From the NCBI RefSeq assembly GCF_014190915.1, contig NZ_JACHVU010000003.1, positions 248,001 to 312,000 of the forward strand: a stretch of 64,000 nt of DNA. The letters are read 5' to 3'. Under the pieces are notes generated by a model, which was not told the origin of the DNA, did no database searches, and worked only from the letters and a program-made list of their open reading frames with translations. The position numbers and the translations under genes are program-made. The stretch's first letter is position 1; every line of letters starts with the position of its first letter. This document shows, in pieces, positions 22,671 through 30,191 of this stretch. The stretch is from Mycolicibacterium iranicum (lineage in GTDB: Bacteria; Actinomycetota; Actinomycetes; Mycobacteriales; Mycobacteriaceae).

Positions 22671-24118
22671 CGCCGATCAGCAAGGTGGACCTGGCGGCGC
22701 GGCTGGGGATAAAGCTGCCACCGCCGTATGAGGCCAACGGGCACAATGGCGCACAGGCGGGCGGGGGCACGATGACGACCACGGTCGTGGGCGAGCCCGA
22801 ACCCGTCGATAACCTGTGGATCTTCCCGCTGGTGTTGGCAGCCCTAGGCAAGGTCACCGGCGACCGCTCGGAAGATACGGCGCGAATCATCGGTGCTTGC
22901 TACGACGCGAGGCTGACGCTGTCCCAGACGCGCTGGGTCGTCAGCGCGCGCGAGGATCTAGTCATCCGTCTCGCTGAGCGGCGCGACGACGACGTGGGCC
23001 GGATCTGGGAGAAGATCGACGCCGAGCGGCGCAAGCGGGCGCAAAGCGAAGCCTGGATGACGGATGATCTGCCGCCGTTCGCGCCGCCAGACGGAACCGA
23101 CGCTGAGACGGCGGCGGTCGAACGGTCCTGGCACCCCGTTGATCTCGAATCGGTCCTAGTGGGGGACTGGCAGCCGCCCTCTCCCGCAGTTGGGCGGCGA
23201 AGCGACGGCGTCGGCATGTTCTATCCGGCGAAGGTCCACAGCGTGGCCAGCGAGTCCGAGGGGCTGAAAACGTGGATGCTGCTGGCGGCAGCCTTCGACG
23301 AGATACGGAAGGGCAATCACGTCCTGTTCGTCGACTTCGAGGACGACGAGGGCGGCGTGGTCGGCCGGCTGTTGACGCTGCAACTGTCGCGCGAACAGAT
23401 CCGCACGTACTTCCACTACGTGCGGCCCACCGAACCGCTCACAACGGCGACGAACGTCGCTGACCTCGCCGCCAGCGTCACGACTTACCGACCTACGCTC
23501 GCCGTCGTCGATGGGATCACCGAGGGCATGACGATGCACGGCCTCAACCCGCTCGACAATCAGGACATTGCGAAGTTCGGCCGCATCCTGCCGCGCCGCC
23601 TCGCGCGCGCTGGATGCGCGACCGTGTGCCTTGACCACGTCGTCAAGGATGCAGAATCGCGCGGTCGGTACGCACTTGGCGGCGTGCACAAGCTCAACGC
23701 CATCGACGGCGCCGCGTTCATCCTCGAAGGGCGCGATCCGTTCGGCATCGGACTCACCGGCCGCAGCTCCATCCTGATCGCCAAGGACCGGCCCGGCCAG
23801 CTTCGCAAGCATGCGCACCCCCGGAAAGACAAGCTGTTCGCCTTCGGCGAGCTCGTGCTGACCTCGCACGATGAGAGCTACGTCGAGTTCGAGATTCGGC
23901 CAGACGCGCCAGTGGCCAGCGAGTTCCGACCGACCGTGCTGATGGGCAAAATCTGCGCGGCGCTCGCCGAACACGGTCCGATGTCGCAGCGGAAGATCCT
24001 GGCGACTGTCGCAGGCAAGCGTGAGTACGCGATCAACGCGCTGGCCCTATTGCAGCGGGACGGATACGTCTCCGATCAGTCGCCGCACAAGTTGCTCAGA
24101 CCGTGGGACGAATCATGA
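22667..24118 (+). CDS. Replication ATPase of element 2 (RepA/RecA-like, degenerate Walker A)
   Basis: 483 residues from a GTG overlapping the primase stop (GTGA). Same domain plan as the element 1 ATPase: GRRSDGVGMFYPAKVH, P-loop region, NHVLFVDFEDDEGG, Walker B LAVVDGITEGM, then ATVCLDHVVKDAESRGRYALGG. The P-loop reads SESEGLKT (residues ~195-202), lacking both glycines of GxxxxGK[ST] though Lys-Thr remain. The C-terminal ~70 residues (GKICAALAEHGPMSQRKILATVAGKREYAINALALLQRDGYV) form a winged helix that could bind the iterons just downstream. Confidence 0.83.
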   Translation: MTPISKVDLAARLGIKLPPPYEANGHNGAQAGGGTMTTTVVGEPEPVDNLWIFPLVLAALGKVTGDRSEDTARIIGACYDARLTLSQTRWVVSAREDLVIRLAERRDDDVGRIWEKIDAERRKRAQSEAWMTDDLPPFAPPDGTDAETAAVERSWHPVDLESVLVGDWQPPSPAVGRRSDGVGMFYPAKVHSVASESEGLKTWMLLAAAFDEIRKGNHVLFVDFEDDEGGVVGRLLTLQLSREQIRTYFHYVRPTEPLTTATNVADLAASVTTYRPTLAVVDGITEGMTMHGLNPLDNQDIAKFGRILPRRLARAGCATVCLDHVVKDAESRGRYALGGVHKLNAIDGAAFILEGRDPFGIGLTGRSSILIAKDRPGQLRKHAHPRKDKLFAFGELVLTSHDESYVEFEIRPDAPVASEFRPTVLMGKICAALAEHGPMSQRKILATVAGKREYAINALALLQRDGYVSDQSPHKLLRPWDES

Positions 24119-24133
24119 ACATGCAGGTCAGAG

Positions 24134-24350
24134 GCGTTACCCGCGTTCCCCTCGTTAGTGGGGCTAAGGACTTGAGTCTAGCTAACATTGCGACCAAGGG
24201 GCGTTCCCCTCGTAATATGGACGTGACCTGCAGCGTTACCCTGTTCCCCAAGCGTTCCCCTACCGTTACCCTTCCGCCCGCTGCAAATACCGATGTACCC
24301 GTTACCCCGTTCCCCCCCCTATATACAAAGGGGAACGGGTCAGGGAACGG
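24134..24350. repeat. Iteron array, candidate replication origin of element 2
   Basis: About eleven short words in ~220 bases: GCGTTACCC (24134, 24233), GCGTTCCCCT (24143, 24201, 24252), TGTTCCCC (24242), CCGTTACCC (24263, 24299), CCGTTCCCC (24307), and inverted GGGGAACGG (24330) and GGGAACGG (24343). An A/T patch CTATATACAAAG lies between the direct and inverted sets. Position directly behind the primase and helicase genes fits an origin. An open frame over this stretch (24103-24411) translates mostly the repeats and is not annotated. Confidence 0.78.
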
Positions 24351-24407
24351 TTGCAGTCAACCTTCGACGACTCATGCAGCAGGTCAGTGTGCCGGCGGTG
24401 CGTGCCC

Positions 24408-24677
24408 GTGAATCGACAGCAGCGAAGGGCTGCCGAGCGCGCCTCGGCGCGCCGTAGTATCCACCGGCTTGAAAGGAAGGTCGCGGCCACCGGACGCCCC
24501 GGCGTCATCCGTGGGCTTACCGGCGCCTGCCGAGATTGCAACGCAGACGGCTCGCTCATCCTGCTGCCGAGCGGGGACACCATCGGGCAGGTGCATCACG
24601 ACGAGCACTGTCCAGCCGCATGCGGCATCACAGCCTGGGAACCCTGTCCGCTCGACGAGCACGAGGACCCCGCGTGA
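24408..24677 (+). CDS. Small phage-type protein, element 2
   Basis: 89 residues from a GTG at 24408 (NRQQRRAAERASA, an opening common in small phage proteins). Four cysteines appear in CRDCNADG ... HCPAACG ... CPLDEHED, possibly a zinc site. The stop overlaps the WhiB-like start as GTGA. Function unknown. Confidence 0.6.
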   Translation: MNRQQRRAAERASARRSIHRLERKVAATGRPGVIRGLTGACRDCNADGSLILLPSGDTIGQVHHDEHCPAACGITAWEPCPLDEHEDPA

Positions 24678-25072
24678 CGGGGCCGCGCCGCCGCACCATC
24701 GTCGGCGCGCCGTGGATCACGCTGCTGGCGGCGATCCTGCGCGACGTCCCGCGCCTGGACGGTGCACTATGCGCCGGGCAGCCTGGCGTGTTCGACGGCC
24801 GTGACGGCCGTGACGGCGAGCACACCCGCGAGGCCATCGCGCTGTGTGCCCAGTGCCCGGCACATACGGCATGCAGCGAGTGGTGGGGCACCCTGGGCGT
24901 ACCGCGACGTCCCCGGGGTGTGGTCGCAGGCCGGTGGCGCGGATCAACGAGCGACGACGCAGACGTCGGCGATGCGGCCGCGACGACGAATGCCGTCACA
25001 GCGGTCGAGGCAAAGGACGAAATATGTTACACCGCAACAAATCACGCTCAAGTACGACTCGGCGAAAAGTAG
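24674..25072 (+). CDS. WhiB-like protein, element 2
   Basis: 132 residues from GTG 24674. The cysteine set LDGALCAGQPGVFDG, then ALCAQCPAHTACSEWW matches WhiB (C-xn-C-x2-C-x5-C) and the spacing of the element 1 protein, although the G-x-W-G-G turn is weak (GVPRRPRGVVAG). The C-terminus is Asp/Ala-rich. Likely an iron-sulphur regulator of host or helper transcription; retention in both elements, with low sequence similarity, suggests an important role. Confidence 0.75.
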   Translation: MTGPRRRTIVGAPWITLLAAILRDVPRLDGALCAGQPGVFDGRDGRDGEHTREAIALCAQCPAHTACSEWWGTLGVPRRPRGVVAGRWRGSTSDDADVGDAAATTNAVTAVEAKDEICYTATNHAQVRLGEK

Positions 25073-25101
25073 ATAGAATGAATACAACGGAAGGTGAATC
25101 C

Positions 25102-25524
25102 ATGAACCCACAACCCCCGCAGTTGGTGCCGTTAATGCTGGTGGCCCACGAAATCGGCGGCGACGCCAATGCCCTGGCGGCCAAGCTCGGCGATACCGTC
25201 GTCCTTGATGGCATCGGGATACGCTGTCTGACAGCTGATCTCGCGCGCGAGGTCATTGCCGATCATCGCGCCGCCGTCGCTGCCGAACGGGACCGGCGTC
25301 GCGCCGAAGCCGCCGAAGCCCGACGGCGACCAGATCCGTTGCGCGAGCGCGTCAGGGCGCTGGCGGCGCAGCAGGAGCGCTTCGGCGGCGCGGACCTGCC
25401 GGCGCTGGCCGTCATGACAGCTGGGGACATCGAGGGACGGCTCGAAGTGAGCAGCAAGCATTTGGACGAGCTGCTGACCGGTGATCCCCACTACCACTCG
25501 CTCAGCGGCAAGGGAGCTCAGTGA
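25102..25524 (+). CDS. Hypothetical protein, element 2
   Basis: 140 residues. The ATG at 25102 has GGAAGG seven bases upstream; an ATG at 25078 has none. The middle is a charged coiled coil (DHRAAVAAERDRRRAEAAEARRRPDPLRERVRALAAQQERFGG), which could be a small scaffold-type or DNA-binding protein. No family recognised. The stop overlaps the next start. Confidence 0.65.
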   Translation: MNPQPPQLVPLMLVAHEIGGDANALAAKLGDTVVLDGIGIRCLTADLAREVIADHRAAVAAERDRRRAEAAEARRRPDPLRERVRALAAQQERFGGADLPALAVMTAGDIEGRLEVSSKHLDELLTGDPHYHSLSGKGAQ

Positions 25525-25775
25525 TGCTGTACAGGTTCGTGATGGAGGGCCGCCCTCTGAGGCACCCAGCGCAGTACGACGAGACGCAGGGGGTGCAGGT
25601 GGCCGATATCGAGACGCGCTGCCGCGCTGCGATTGCCGCGGCCAGCACCGCGGTAGGCGAGATTAACGTTGCGCTGCGCGCTGCGGCGTCTCGCCACACG
25701 GCTGCGGGACACCGGCCACCAGCCGGAACGCCGGTCGAGCACCGCGCCTGCGGGCGCATCTTGGGAGTGCATTGA
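25524..25775 (+). CDS. Small hypothetical protein, element 2
   Basis: 83 residues, ATG overlapping the previous stop; AAGGGAGC upstream. VADIETRCRAAIAAASTAVGEINVALRAAASRHTAAG is a long amphipathic helix. Not recognised. The stop overlaps the next start (TGATG). Confidence 0.58.
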   Translation: MLYRFVMEGRPLRHPAQYDETQGVQVADIETRCRAAIAAASTAVGEINVALRAAASRHTAAGHRPPAGTPVEHRACGRILGVH

Positions 25776-26056
25776 TGGCGATCCCGCAGCGGCGGTCTCA
25801 GCGTGTGGTGTCGTCGGGCAATTGCAGCGTCGGGGTCACGCGCGACGCGGTGCTCGACGATCGAATGGCTGCGGCGCTGACCTTCAGCGACACCGCCGGG
25901 ACGTATCACGTCGTCGACCTCACGCTGTCGGACGTTCGGAACCTGTTCGGCGATCTCGTTCGGCTGCTGGGCGCCAATCAGCAGCAGGTCGATATGTGGT
26001 GGCGGCGGCTGGCGGATGGCCGCGACGGCCGCCCGCAAGCGGCGGTGCGGCGATGA
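25775..26056 (+). CDS. Small hypothetical protein, element 2
   Basis: 93 residues from ATG 25775. Beta-strands at the start (SGNCSVGVTRDAVLDDRMAAALTFSDTAGTYHVVDLTLSD) then a helix (VRNLFGDLVRLLGANQQQVDMWWRRL). Not recognised. Overlaps the HNH-like gene start by four bases. Confidence 0.58.
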   Translation: MAIPQRRSQRVVSSGNCSVGVTRDAVLDDRMAAALTFSDTAGTYHVVDLTLSDVRNLFGDLVRLLGANQQQVDMWWRRLADGRDGRPQAAVRR

Positions 26057-26406
26057 CTGGGCCACGTCGCCGCACGTCGCCACGCCCGCATTACGGTGCC
26101 CGGCATCGACAGCTGCGCGCACAGGTGAGCAAGGTCGTCGCCAGTGGCAACGCAATCTGCTGGCGGTGCCAACGGTGGATCCGACCAGGCGAGCCATGGC
26201 ACCTCGGGCACGCAGACGTGCCCGACGCCAAGCGGCGCCACATCTACGCCGGCCCCGAGCATGCGCTTTGCTCGCACACCAGCGGCGGTTGGGCACGTCA
26301 GGGCATCCTCGATGCGCCGCCGCCACCGGAACGACGCGCGCAGCCGAAGGCCGCTGCGCTGAAGTTCTTCGACACGCGACACGAAAGTGATGGTGGCACA
26401 GCATGA
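26053..26406 (+). CDS. HNH-type metal-binding protein, element 2
   Basis: 117 residues. ICWRCQRWIRPGEPWHLGHADVP and HIYAGPEHALCSHTSGG give C-x2-C ... H-x-D ... H-x3-C, the spacing of compact HNH proteins near actinophage terminases. The canonical second H-N pair is less clear than in element 1. Like the element 1 HNH gene it is directly upstream of the 26-base motif and terS. It probably assists DNA end cleavage in packaging. Confidence 0.7.
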   Translation: MTGPRRRTSPRPHYGARHRQLRAQVSKVVASGNAICWRCQRWIRPGEPWHLGHADVPDAKRRHIYAGPEHALCSHTSGGWARQGILDAPPPPERRAQPKAAALKFFDTRHESDGGTA

Positions 26407-26660
26407 TTCGGCACACTGTGTTGGGTGAAAGTGGTTGTGGCACAGCGCTATTCGCCGGAGCGAGACGTTGCCAAGGGCGGCCTACATCACGTATACTGGC
26501 AGGTCGGAAGCCCTTTTTTAATGCGGGCCTCGTTTTCCAGAACAGGTGTCCGGCGATTTATCCGTCAAGACGAAAATGATTGGCCCTTGGATGGCCGAAC
26601 GTAAACCGTTGCCGCGCAACGCGATTAGCATCACGAAATCTGTTGCAGCACAGCATGATT
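26383..26660. repeat. 26-base motif, three copies, upstream of terS (element 2)
   Basis: Copies at 26383-26408, 26427-26452 and 26635-26660, all exactly 26 bases and starting GAAA; the shared core is GTTGtgGCACAGC ending ATT. The first overlaps the HNH-like stop, the second precedes a good promoter and the third ends 14 bases before the terS ATG. They match the element 1 set (17304-17681). Confidence 0.78.
26468..26497 (+). promoter_or_regulatory. Sigma-A-type promoter for terS
   Basis: TTGCCA (26468-26473), 18-base spacer, TATACT (26492-26497). It lies between the second and third copies of the 26-base motif and reads towards terS. A CCCTTTTTTA run follows at ~26511-26520 and could act as a pause or attenuator. 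Confidence 0.65.
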
Positions 26661-26674
26661 ACGGAGTTGAGGAC

Positions 26675-27001
26675 ATGAAGAAATCGCCCATGCCGCCGAA
26701 GCTCGGCGAGTCGGGCAGGGCGCTGTGGCGCCAGGTTGCCGAGGAGTTCGCGATCGACGAGCACGAACGCCTGGTCCTGGTCCGCGCCTGCCGCACTCTG
26801 GATCTGATCGACCAGCTGCAGGCGGTCGTCGACCGGGAGGGCTTGATCGCCGAATCGAGTCAGGGTAGCCGCGCGCACCCGGCGCTGACGGAGATGCGAC
26901 AGCAGCAATTGGTGCTGGTGCGCCTGCTGAAGACGCTGAGGCTGGAGTTCGGTGAGCAGCAGCAGGCCAAGCCGACGACCCTGCGGTCGGTCGGCGCATG
27001 A
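26675..27001 (+). CDS. Phage terminase small subunit, P27 type (element 2)
   Basis: 108 residues: MPPKLGESGRALWRQVAEEFAIDEHERLVLVRACRTLDLIDQLQAVVDREGLI, then QGSRAHPALTEMRQQQLVLVRLLKTLRLEFGEQQ. The L-x-x-x-G-R-A-L-W, HPAL-x-E and LLKTLRL elements are typical of P27-family TerS. It recognises the packaging site and recruits the large terminase, which this element lacks, so it presumably redirects a helper phage's packaging motor. GAGG lies at proper distance from ATG 26675. Confidence 0.88.
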   Translation: MKKSPMPPKLGESGRALWRQVAEEFAIDEHERLVLVRACRTLDLIDQLQAVVDREGLIAESSQGSRAHPALTEMRQQQLVLVRLLKTLRLEFGEQQQAKPTTLRSVGA

Positions 27002-27432
27002 CGCGCCAGCGCCGCGGCGGCGTCGCAGCGCCGCAGGAGCTGACCAGCTGGTCGTTGTTCGCGACGACGCGGGGCTACATCGACCGCCGCGCGAAACGCT
27101 ACGACGAGTCGAAACTCGGCGAGTGGATCGAGGCGCGCCAGCAGTGGGAGGCCGATCACGGCGGCTTCGCTGACAGCGAGTCCACGGTGGCCGACCAGGC
27201 GCCGCCCGCCGAGCTGGTCGGATTCGAGCTGTGGTGCGGCCGGCGCGGCGTGGCCTACGCCCTCGCCACCGGCAGCAACACTCTCGCCGAGTTCGCCGAC
27301 CGGCAAGAGGCGTTCGGGCTGTGGTGCGAGGCGCGGTCAGCGTTCGCCGCCGAGCACGGCTGGCCCGGTGGACGGGCGGTGCGCCGTCGCGAGGAGACAG
27401 CCTTCACGCCGTTCGACCTCAACGCGATCTAG
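26998..27432 (+). CDS. Hypothetical protein behind TerS, element 2
   Basis: 144 residues overlapping the terS stop (ATGA). Basic start, then TSWSLFATTRGYIDRRAKRYDESKLGEWIEARQQWEADHGGF and a second similar stretch RQEAFGLWCEARSAFAAEHGWPGG; the two W..AR..(W/F)...HG segments look like an internal duplication. Not recognised. Confidence 0.62.
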   Translation: MTRQRRGGVAAPQELTSWSLFATTRGYIDRRAKRYDESKLGEWIEARQQWEADHGGFADSESTVADQAPPAELVGFELWCGRRGVAYALATGSNTLAEFADRQEAFGLWCEARSAFAAEHGWPGGRAVRRREETAFTPFDLNAI

Positions 27433-27497
27433 CGGTGTGGACGTCCACGGGCTCTGAGAGCCTTTAGCGCCCGGGGCTCCCGCCTGCGTGGCTCAGG

Positions 27498-28100
27498 TTA
27501 TTTACTGCTGTGTTCATGGTGTGCGGGCCGCGGTCCGGGGGCCGCGCTGCCCGCTCGGACGGGCGCTCCGTTCTCGAACACTTCGAGGTAGGTAGCGTAA
27601 AGACGCCTGGCAGTGGCGATGAACATCAGACCCAAGTAGGTGGTCATGCCCAGTGATGCTGATGACAGCGCAACGTGCCACCAACGCTCTACGTAGCCCA
27701 CCTGCTGGGTAGCGGCCGCAAGGGCACCGAACAAAAGTGCGGCGGTGAACGCCGCGCATGCGGCGAGCACTACGCCGCTCATGGTTTCACGTACGTGCGC
27801 GCGCACCCGTTCGTCGGTCGACAGCGTCAGGCTATCGGCGATGCGGGCACGCAGAGTGACGACCTGGCCTGCGGCTGCCAGCAGGACGCCGGCAAGGAGC
27901 GCGACGGCCGGCAGCATCGCTACCGGAGCGGGGAAGACGTATCCGAGCCAAGCGGTGATGCCGACGGCAGCGGCGGGAAGGCCGAATAGCACGGTGAGCG
28001 CCCACCAGTCACGCTTGTTCGACTTGTACTTGCGGACGAGGCGCCAGTAGTCGCGCATCGCTGGCCAGAGACTGAAGCGATCCGGAATTGGACTATGCAT
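27498..28100 (-). CDS. Four-helix membrane protein, element 2 cargo
   Basis: 200 residues with four predicted membrane segments (~32-52, 55-76, 107-128, 139-160) and a basic N-terminal cytoplasmic stretch (RKYKSNKRDWW). AGGAGG precedes the ATG. It follows the 28117-29274 gene on the same strand after 16 bases, so they form an operon. A small multi-pass membrane protein paired with a soluble protein is a recurring plan in phage-defence systems (for example Kiwa), but I see no sequence match to a known one. Confidence 0.72.
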   Translation of the reverse strand: MHSPIPDRFSLWPAMRDYWRLVRKYKSNKRDWWALTVLFGLPAAAVGITAWLGYVFPAPVAMLPAVALLAGVLLAAAGQVVTLRARIADSLTLSTDERVRAHVRETMSGVVLAACAAFTAALLFGALAAATQQVGYVERWWHVALSSASLGMTTYLGLMFIATARRLYATYLEVFENGAPVRAGSAAPGPRPAHHEHSSK

Positions 28101-28116
28101 TCCGGCCTCCTGTCAC

Positions 28117-29274
28117 CTATGTTGCCGACCCGTTGGACAAGGGCAACGTTCTGATAGTTGGAAGCAGTTCCCGAAGGGTTTTCTCCGCTTGATCGTAGAA
28201 CGTGTCGTCTGCAACGTACCCCCGACCTAAGACATAAGTGAACTTGCTGAAGTCAGTGGTCGGAGTGATCTTCTTGTGGTGATTTCCATCGTCCAGGTCG
28301 ACCGCGACGGTATTGAAGGGAACATCCACGGTTTCGTGTCGGCTGACGAAGACATCCTGTCGCAACGCGTCGGTCGCAGCTTGCGTTCGAGTAGCGGCTG
28401 AGTGCTGGCGCTCAGCTTTCGCAGCCGCCTGTTCGGCCTTCTGTCGCGCCTTCGCCTGCTTGCGCGCCTCGGCGACTTGCTTGCGGGAAAGTTTGTTGCC
28501 TTCTGCGTCGTACTCAGGCACCTCAACCCTCTTTGTCCGACCTACGCCGGGAAACGTCTCGAAGAAGGACTCAGCCCACTCGAGAACGCGTGATCGGACG
28601 TCGACGCCGTGAGCGGTTACGGACATTGATACATCGTTGCGATCCCGCTGCCCATCGTCGTCGTAGGTCCATCGGTCAAAAACGACGCGCTTGACCTCGG
28701 CGTTTCGAATGAAAGCCATCATCGCGGCTTCCCCGGCGAGGTTTCCGAGGTCTTGAAGACGCCACGGAACTTCGCTACATGCCTTTAGGCCCCTGATCAC
28801 CGCACTTGATGGGCATGATCTCCCGCGAACCTCGACGGCGAGTAGGGCGATTGTTCCCTTGGTCTCGGCGAGCAGCGTTGCACGATAGGGATGCAACGTC
28901 GGCTTGTCCTTCATCGCGACATCTTGCCCGTCAACGAGAAGTGTTCCGTCTGCGTTCATGACCCCCTGCTCGAACTTCAGGCGGACCGTCTCACCGGTTC
29001 GGCTAGCGCTATCGAACCGGATCGCCATTCCCTTGCCCTGCGCCGGCCCCGTCTCGTCGTCTTCTGCCTCTGTGATGCCGAACGGGTACACGCGCATGCG
29101 GTGAGCGGTGACATCCCCAATAACGACATCGCGGTAGTCGAACTGGTGGATAACACCGGTTGACTTTCCCTGCTCATCAACCTCAGCGCGCTTCGCCTCG
29201 CCAAACGGCTGCGGTTCGCGTTTCCCGCCTTCGTGTAGCTCGACAGCGAACACGCGGTAGCCGTACTGCGTCAT
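28117..29274 (-). CDS. Unknown soluble protein with coiled coil, element 2 cargo
   Basis: 385 residues from ATG 29274, which has a strong G-run before it; an in-frame start 12 codons earlier is weaker. N-terminal half is beta-rich (YGYRVFAVELHEGG, GTIALLAVEVRGRSCPSSAVIRGLKACS), a middle part includes KRVVFDRWTYDDDG, and residues ~250-300 form a strongly charged coiled coil (SRKQVAEARKQAKARQKAEQ). The end (FTYVLGRGYVADDTFYDQAEKTLRELL) is helical. No family recognised. Operon partner of the membrane protein; lower G+C than the packaging genes. Confidence 0.72.
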   Translation of the reverse strand: MTQYGYRVFAVELHEGGKREPQPFGEAKRAEVDEQGKSTGVIHQFDYRDVVIGDVTAHRMRVYPFGITEAEDDETGPAQGKGMAIRFDSASRTGETVRLKFEQGVMNADGTLLVDGQDVAMKDKPTLHPYRATLLAETKGTIALLAVEVRGRSCPSSAVIRGLKACSEVPWRLQDLGNLAGEAAMMAFIRNAEVKRVVFDRWTYDDDGQRDRNDVSMSVTAHGVDVRSRVLEWAESFFETFPGVGRTKRVEVPEYDAEGNKLSRKQVAEARKQAKARQKAEQAAAKAERQHSAATRTQAATDALRQDVFVSRHETVDVPFNTVAVDLDDGNHHKKITPTTDFSKFTYVLGRGYVADDTFYDQAEKTLRELLPTIRTLPLSNGSAT

Positions 29275-29497
29275 GTCCCCCCCGTCGATGGTCTGCACGA
29301 GGACTATCACCCATCGAGACCAGCGAACACAAGCAACACGCCTGAGCTGGGCGAATCTGTTTCACGCGCAGTTGACGCAACCGTGCCACCACACCGCGGG
29401 GGTTTTGGCGGCGAATACGCACGTGCCCTTTTCGGCCGGTGATTTGACACAGGGTTACGAGCCGAGCCTCGTAGGCTCTACGCCGGGGAGGGGGTAA

Positions 29498-30061
29498 GTG
29501 AGCAAAAAGAGCCCACGTAAGCAGAGTCGTATTGCAGAGTTCCTTCATGCCGATCTCGGCCGCTACGACCCCCACTCGTGTCCAGAGGATCAGCTGTACC
29601 GCGACACCATCGTCAGCGTGCTCGGAGCCGCGATGGATGGTTGGGTGCCCGAACTCGTCTTCCGGCTAGCGATAGATCATCGAACCGGTCTCAACATCGA
29701 CTGGGCGATCATGACGCACGCATACCGCATTGAGGACGGCGCCAAGGGCGACCGGCGACGCGTCGAACGAATCGACATTTGCGAGTCCGAGGTTCACTAC
29801 CACCGGTTTCGAAGGAGTGACGATCCCGACGATGACCAGGGAGAACGGCGCCGGATTATCTCGCTATATGCCGACGACGCGGTTGAAGACACGATCGTTG
29901 CTCACGATAAGCATCGTGCACTGACGATCGGAATGATGGTGGACACAATCTACCGGAACCGCGGGGGCGACTATAGCGATCTTCCCGTCTGGGGACGCCG
30001 ACGATCGTTCATAGCCGAAGCTTCTACAGCAGAAGTCGAGCGGGAACTCGCTCTCAGCTAG
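29498..30061 (+). CDS. Unknown protein, element 2 cargo next to the tRNA
   Basis: 187 residues from a GTG at 29498 with GGGGAGGGGG upstream. Acidic and basic residues are interspersed; VYRIEDGAK-like, SEVHYHRFRRSDDPDDDQGERRRIISLYADD and HDKHRALTIGMMVDTIYRN are the only distinctive stretches. No family recognised. Divergent from the 28117-29274 operon, sharing a 223-base control region, so all three cargo genes may be one unit. Confidence 0.65.
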   Translation: MSKKSPRKQSRIAEFLHADLGRYDPHSCPEDQLYRDTIVSVLGAAMDGWVPELVFRLAIDHRTGLNIDWAIMTHAYRIEDGAKGDRRRVERIDICESEVHYHRFRRSDDPDDDQGERRRIISLYADDAVEDTIVAHDKHRALTIGMMVDTIYRNRGGDYSDLPVWGRRRSFIAEASTAEVERELALS

Positions 30062-30126
30062 TCGCAGGCCGAGTGTGCCGCGCTCGAAATCAGGACCCAT
30101 GATGGGTTACGAGCGCGGCCGCAATC

Positions 30127-30145
30127 GTCCACGTATCGTCCACGC
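30127..30145. repeat. Arm-type site, right end of element 2
   Basis: GTCCACGTATCGTCCACGC, identical to 20241-20259. It lies about 50 bases from the tRNA-side core. Confidence 0.78.
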
Positions 30146-30154
30146 CGACAAGAA

Positions 30155-30176
30155 AGGCCCGGCAAAAACCGGGCCT
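30155..30176 (-). terminator. Element-borne terminator for the tRNA operon
   Basis: AGGCCCGG (30155-30162), loop CAAAAA, CCGGGCCT (30169-30176), followed on the minus strand by TTTC. It stands just downstream of tRNA-Val(GAC), replacing the chromosomal hairpin now at 9949-9968. Confidence 0.7.
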
Positions 30177-30191
30177 GACCTGCACTAACTA

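Noticed and set aside
24103-24411. A 102-codon frame over the iteron array
   Set aside because: Most codons translate the GTTCCC/GTTACCC repeats; start overlaps the ATPase gene without a ribosome site.
27498-29274. The soluble/membrane pair as a Kiwa system
   Set aside because: Gene order is reversed and I see no KwaB-like (DUF4868) features in the soluble protein; only the general architecture is similar.
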